Source of the DNA: Candidatus Dechloromonas phosphorivorans
Lineage (GTDB): Bacteria > Pseudomonadota > Gammaproteobacteria > Burkholderiales > Rhodocyclaceae
Length of the DNA stretch: 64,000 nucleotides
Direction: 5' to 3'
NCBI GenBank assembly: GCA_016721185.1
Contig: JADKIP010000013.1
Coordinates: forward strand, 214,001 to 278,000
In this document: positions 60,845 through 64,000 of the stretch, piece after piece
Position numbering within the stretch: the stretch's first letter is position 1
Layout of the letters: every line of letters begins with the position of its first letter
Made by a program: the position numbers and the translations under genes
The notes under the pieces: model-generated
The model's database searches: none
What the model saw: only the letters and a program-made list of their open reading frames with translations
What the model was told of the DNA's origin: nothing

Positions 60845-62137
60845 TCACAGCTCGATGCGCTTTGCACTGATCACGTATTGAATGGCTGTTGGCTGTGTGC
60901 CATCAAAGCGACCATTCGGTGACTCCAACTGTGGTAGAAGAAGGAACGGCATCGCTGTATTCTGACCTGGCAGCGTGACATCGGTGCCGACATTAAAAGC
61001 AATCCAGTTCATTTCCCAGACACCGAACAATATTTTTTTCAGCGAAAGTAATTTGCTGTCTCGATCGGAAAGACCTTCGAGTGCAATGGCACGGCGAACA
61101 TCGCTGGGGTCGACCGGAATCCAGCCGTAGCCGGGTACGTAGAATTCGGCGCGAACATGCTGGCTACGGGTGGCATCATCACTGGAGAGGCCAAGGTGGC
61201 GGAACAGGCGCGATGGGGCAACGCGCATGCCGTAAACGCAGCGTGCCGGGATGCCGATGGCGCGGCAAACACTGACAAATAACCCGTTAATGTCGGCCGA
61301 GCGGCCACCATATTGCCCGTTGATGAGTTGATTACGCACATCGCCTATGCCGCAGCCCAGTAAAGATGGGTCGTAAATGGAGTTATCGACAACCCAGTCA
61401 TAAACGGCCTTGGCTTGCGCAACGGGATCCTTTATTCGACCAAGAATGCGCTCTCCGAGTTGAAAAGCGAGGCCGTCATTCGGAATCAATCGGGAGGCTT
61501 GCAGGTTGCGGCGCAGGATATCTTCACGCTCGGGGGCCACTGTCCGTTTTGTAACGTCAAAATGGCGGTCAGCAGTCGTAACTACCGTTTTGAGTTGAAG
61601 TTTTCCTTCGCTGCCATTGCGCCATTCACAATGAAAAACCTCAAGGTCACCATCGGGCAAACGCCGCATGCTGGAACTGCTGGGGTTGCCTTCCCAGGTG
61701 TGTCCCAACGTCCGCTGAAACAACGTGTCCTGATTCAGCGGTAGTGGCAGCCAAAGTCGGTTAAGGCCGCCACTGGTTTTTAGATTGACCGTGGTTGTGA
61801 TTTCGTAGGTTCGCCATTCCGACGGTGGCTCTGGTGCCTTGACCGGCGGTAGCTTTGCAGCAGAGGTTCCTGCCGGTGGCTTTTCGGTGATCGGGTCTTC
61901 CGCCGTATGCGTTACCTGAGTGACGGGAGGTGGCGCGTACGTTATTTTTCTGCTTGGCTTGCCGGTTGGCTTACGGCCGGGTTTGGCCGTGCCAGCTTTT
62001 GCTTGTCCGGACTTTGGTTTTGCCGTTGCAGGTTTGGTCGACGAAGGCTTGGTTGTGGTCTTCGTTTTTGCGGCCCACGCGTCGGAGACGGCAAGCGAGA
62101 GAGCGGCAAACGATGCTAGAAAGTCACGACGTTTCAA
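60845..62137 (-). CDS. transglutaminase-like exported protein (catalytic Cys replaced)
   Basis: A 430-residue protein with a Tat/Sec signal (MKRRDFLASFAALSLAVSDAWA; the pair RR fits a Tat motif) and a Lys/Thr/Pro-rich linker. Residues about 260-345 form the transglutaminase core: NQLINGQYGGRSADINGLFVSVCRAIGIPARCVYGMR and RSQHVRAEFYVPGYGWIPVDPSD. The His and Asp of the triad are visible, but the position that is Cys in the family (GGKCADLN) is Ser here (TCG). It may be an inactive or altered protease/transferase. The next gene upstream is phoH, with a terminator between. Confidence 0.8.
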   Translation of the reverse strand: MKRRDFLASFAALSLAVSDAWAAKTKTTTKPSSTKPATAKPKSGQAKAGTAKPGRKPTGKPSRKITYAPPPVTQVTHTAEDPITEKPPAGTSAAKLPPVKAPEPPSEWRTYEITTTVNLKTSGGLNRLWLPLPLNQDTLFQRTLGHTWEGNPSSSSMRRLPDGDLEVFHCEWRNGSEGKLQLKTVVTTADRHFDVTKRTVAPEREDILRRNLQASRLIPNDGLAFQLGERILGRIKDPVAQAKAVYDWVVDNSIYDPSLLGCGIGDVRNQLINGQYGGRSADINGLFVSVCRAIGIPARCVYGMRVAPSRLFRHLGLSSDDATRSQHVRAEFYVPGYGWIPVDPSDVRRAIALEGLSDRDSKLLSLKKILFGVWEMNWIAFNVGTDVTLPGQNTAMPFLLLPQLESPNGRFDGTQPTAIQYVISAKRIEL

Positions 62138-62174
62138 AAATTTCCTCCGGCAGAGACAGCCCGTGGCTGAAACG

Positions 62175-62205
62175 AAAAGGCCGTGTCACTGACACGGCCC
62201 CTTTA
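62175..62205 (-). terminator. rho-independent terminator of phoH
   Basis: On the minus strand GGCCGTGTCA-G-TGACACGGCC forms a strong hairpin followed by TTTTCG. It lies 15 bp after the phoH stop. Confidence 0.85.
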
Positions 62206-62219
62206 ATCAATGGCTAAAA

Positions 62220-63647
62220 TTATAACACTTCAGCCGCGTGATCAGCCAAGCGGGAACGCTCACCACGTTGTAACGTTATGTGACCGGAGTGGGCCCAACC
62301 CTTGAAGCGATCGACCACATAAGTAAGACCGGAGCTGCCTTCGGTCAGATAAGGCGTGTCGATCTGTGCGATGTTACCCAGGCAGACCACCTTGGTGCCA
62401 GGACCGGCTCGGGTAATCAGGGTTTTCATCTGCTTGGGTGTCAGGTTTTGCGCTTCGTCGATGATCAGATACTTTTTCAGGAAGGTGCGGCCGCGCATGA
62501 AGTTCATCGACTTGACCTTGATCCGCGAGCGGATGATGTCATGGGTCGCGGCTTTGCCCCATTCACCGCCGTAGGGGCCACTACTGCCTTCGTCGGTGTG
62601 GGTTAATACTTCGAGATTGTCTTCAAGGGCACCCATCCACGGCGCCATTTTTTCTTCTTCGGTACCGGGTAGAAAGCCGATATCTTCACCGACTGGCACG
62701 GTGGCGCGGGTCATGATGATTTCGGCAAACTGCTTGCCCTCCAGGACCTGGGTGAGTCCGGCGGCCAGTGTCAGCAGGGTTTTTCCGGTACCGGCCTGGC
62801 CGAGCAGGGTGACGAAATCGATCTCCGGATTCATCAGCAGATTCATGGCGAAGTTCTGCTCGCGGTTTCGTGCCGAGATGCCCCAAACCGCATTTTTAGG
62901 ATTCGTATAGTCGATCAGGGTTTCCAGCACAGCAGTTTTGCCGGCAGATTCCTTGACGATGGCAGTGAAACCATCGCTTTCCAGCCAGACGAATTCATTG
63001 ACCAGCAGTTGGGGGCAGAGCGGCCCATTGATCTTGTAAAGGGTCTTGGCATCCTTTTTCCAGGACTCCATACCCTTGCTGTGTTTGTTCCAAAAACTGT
63101 CAGGCAGGGCGCGGGTGCCGGTATAGAGAATATCGGTGTCCTCAAGCACCTTGTCGTTGAAATAGTCTTCGGCCAACAGGTTAAGCGCCCGCGACTTGAT
63201 GCGCATGTTGATGTCTTTCGACACCAGAATAACCGGGCGTTTCGGGAATTTTTTCTGCAGGTGGATAACCACAGAAAGGATTTGGTTATCGACTTTGGAG
63301 GTCGGCAAACCCTGCGGCAGTTCGCTGCTGATGGCTTCGGTCTGCAGGAAAAGACGACCACTGGCCAGTTTGCTTGAAGGGCCGTAAAGATCGATCCCTT
63401 CGTCGATATCGTCGCCGTTTTCGGCGAGCAATTCATCCAGCATGCGTGAGGTCTGGCGGGCGTTACGGGCAATTTCCGACATGCCCTTCTTGTTGTTGTC
63501 GAGTTCTTCCAGCGTCATGATGGGCAGGAAGATGTCGTGTTCCTCGAAACGAAAAAGGCTGCTTGGATCGTGCATTAGCACGTTGGTGTCGAGGACGAAC
63601 AGTTTGGTAACGGCGGGCTTCTTGGTGGCAGCGGGTTTGCGCGGCAT
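62220..63647 (-). CDS. PIN-PhoH ATPase/ribonuclease
   Basis: A 475-residue protein. Residues about 15-150 are a PIN nuclease domain (VTKLFVLDTNVLMHDPSSLF, MTLEELDNNKKG); residues about 250-470 are a PhoH-type ATPase with Walker A LGQAGTGKTLL and FLPGTEEEKMAPWMG, VKSMNFMRGRTFLKKYLIIDEAQNL. The pair forms a toxin-like RNA helicase/nuclease (PhoH2/YlaK). Its cell role is unclear. It starts 21 bp downstream of the bcp stop. Confidence 0.9.
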   Translation of the reverse strand: MPRKPAATKKPAVTKLFVLDTNVLMHDPSSLFRFEEHDIFLPIMTLEELDNNKKGMSEIARNARQTSRMLDELLAENGDDIDEGIDLYGPSSKLASGRLFLQTEAISSELPQGLPTSKVDNQILSVVIHLQKKFPKRPVILVSKDINMRIKSRALNLLAEDYFNDKVLEDTDILYTGTRALPDSFWNKHSKGMESWKKDAKTLYKINGPLCPQLLVNEFVWLESDGFTAIVKESAGKTAVLETLIDYTNPKNAVWGISARNREQNFAMNLLMNPEIDFVTLLGQAGTGKTLLTLAAGLTQVLEGKQFAEIIMTRATVPVGEDIGFLPGTEEEKMAPWMGALEDNLEVLTHTDEGSSGPYGGEWGKAATHDIIRSRIKVKSMNFMRGRTFLKKYLIIDEAQNLTPKQMKTLITRAGPGTKVVCLGNIAQIDTPYLTEGSSGLTYVVDRFKGWAHSGHITLQRGERSRLADHAAEVL

Positions 63648-63668
63648 GGAAAGGGCCTTGGGTTAGGT

Positions 63669-64000
63669 TTAGAGGGTTTTGACGAAATCCAGAACTTCCT
63701 GAGCGTGGCCCGGCACCTTCACGCCGCGCCATTCGCGGCGTAGTAAGCCGTTACGGTCGATGACAAAGGTGCTGCGCTCCACGCCCCGCACCTGTTTCCC
63801 ATACATATTTTTCATTTTCATGACAGCGAAGAGATTACATACGGCTTCGTCGGTATCCGAGCCCAGTTCAAAGGGAAGTGACTGTTTGGCTTTGAAGTTT
63901 TCGTGCGACTTCACGCTATCGCGGGAAATGCCGAGAATTATGGCGTCGACCGCAGCAAACTGATCGTACAGGTCACGGAATTGCTGGCCTTCAGTGGTAC
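63669..64000 (-). CDS. bcp: Bcp/PrxQ-type peroxiredoxin, 5' partial
   Basis: The C-terminal 110 codons of a peroxiredoxin that reduces hydroperoxides with thioredoxin as partner. TTEGQQFRDLYDQF at the window edge is the sequence after the catalytic Cys region, followed by LGISRDSVKSHENF, LPFELGSDTDEAV and ERSTFVIDRNGLLRREWRGV. The start and the active Cys lie beyond 64000. The gene begins upstream of phoH on the same strand. Confidence 0.88.
   Translation of the reverse strand, partial: TTEGQQFRDLYDQFAAVDAIILGISRDSVKSHENFKAKQSLPFELGSDTDEAVCNLFAVMKMKNMYGKQVRGVERSTFVIDRNGLLRREWRGVKVPGHAQEVLDFVKTL

Larger units (their letters stand above)
2950..63955. repeat. dispersed 11-bp motif family GTYGACCGYAG
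   Basis: Sixteen exact copies occur at 2950, 9225, 12664, 13896, 20713, 23070, 24988, 25580, 26847, 27969, 36056, 39355, 40524, 48402, 53195 and 63945 (each 11 bp). Five of these (2950, 9225, 24988, 36056, 53195) read on the minus strand, the other eleven on the plus strand. Four copies with A as the last base are at 14740, 15499, 34137 and 38457. The next bases are mostly C, then A, giving GTYGACCGYAGCA. All lie in genes, in different reading frames (AAVD, LTAA, VDRS and LRST are all encoded). A random window of this size should hold about 0.1 to 0.2 copies. The span given is the range of copies, not one element. Confidence 0.85.

Noticed and set aside
1..64000. tRNA, rRNA, CRISPR, prophage or insertion sequence
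   Set aside because: No cloverleaf, direct-repeat array, integrase or transposase was recognised in any part of the window.

Overview
The window looks like chromosomal DNA of a betaproteobacterium, most likely of the Rhodocyclales (Dechloromonas/Azonexus-like). The reasons are the moderately high GC, the gene families present (type 2 ArgC, a cysI-DUF934-cysH block, the bioF-bioH-bioC-bioD order, the rpsF-priB-rpsR-rplI-dnaB order, an atypical NosD) and the many sensor kinases. No phage, IS element, CRISPR array, rRNA or tRNA was recognised. Coding density is high; the only gene-free stretch over 300 bp is 28077-28548.

Layout. 1-3041: 3' part of a BvgS-like hybrid kinase with a frameshift before its HPt domain. 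3155-5476: a fusion of a cyclic-nucleotide-binding domain, acetate kinase and a PduL-type phosphotransacylase. 5649-11975: one tightly packed operon of a thermostable-hemolysin-family protein, an acyl-adenylating ligase, a haem-oxygenase-like di-iron protein, an SDR, a TPR protein and a two-component system; this is the best candidate for an undescribed pathway. 12101-18391: argC, then assimilatory sulfate reduction (cysH, DUF934, cysI, TauE-type exporter, cysB). 18379-24716: a lone NosD-like protein, an HDOD signalling protein, ppiC, bolA, yciI, yciB, an HD-GYP response regulator and an HPt protein. 24687-28076: biotin operon with bioF split by a frameshift. 28549-33111: TonB receptor, YfiR-like protein and hybrid kinase. 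33142-41830: CapA, an MliC-YbaY protein, both N-degron transferases (bpt, aat), a ferric iron ABC system (fbpC, fbpB, fbpA), an ankyrin protein and an NlpC/P60 hydrolase. 41950-46009: acrylyl-CoA reductase, a REC-degenerate GGDEF protein and propionyl-CoA synthetase. 46142-51047: ppx with an in-frame TGA, then an Mla-type lipid transport operon. 51044-57777: TetR regulator, etfBA, a membrane protein, a FimV-like protein and an acyl-CoA dehydrogenase. 57890-60830: the ribosomal protein/dnaB cluster. 60845-64000: a transglutaminase-like protein, PhoH and the 3' part of a Bcp peroxiredoxin.

Several groups fit together. etfBA, the acyl-CoA dehydrogenase, acuI and prpE point to short-chain and acyl-CoA metabolism. 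The acetate kinase fusion would join acetyl-CoA, acetate and ATP under cyclic-nucleotide control. The Fbp genes supply iron.

The most unexpected signal lies across gene borders. The 11-mer GTYGACCGYAG occurs 16 times exactly, and 4 more times with A as the last base. All copies are inside genes, on both strands and in several reading frames, against about 0.1 to 0.2 expected by chance. This is the behaviour of a DNA-uptake or other genome-wide signal rather than of a protein motif. Three genes (the first kinase, bioF, ppx) are each broken by what looks like a single-base change, which may be real or may reflect sequence errors.
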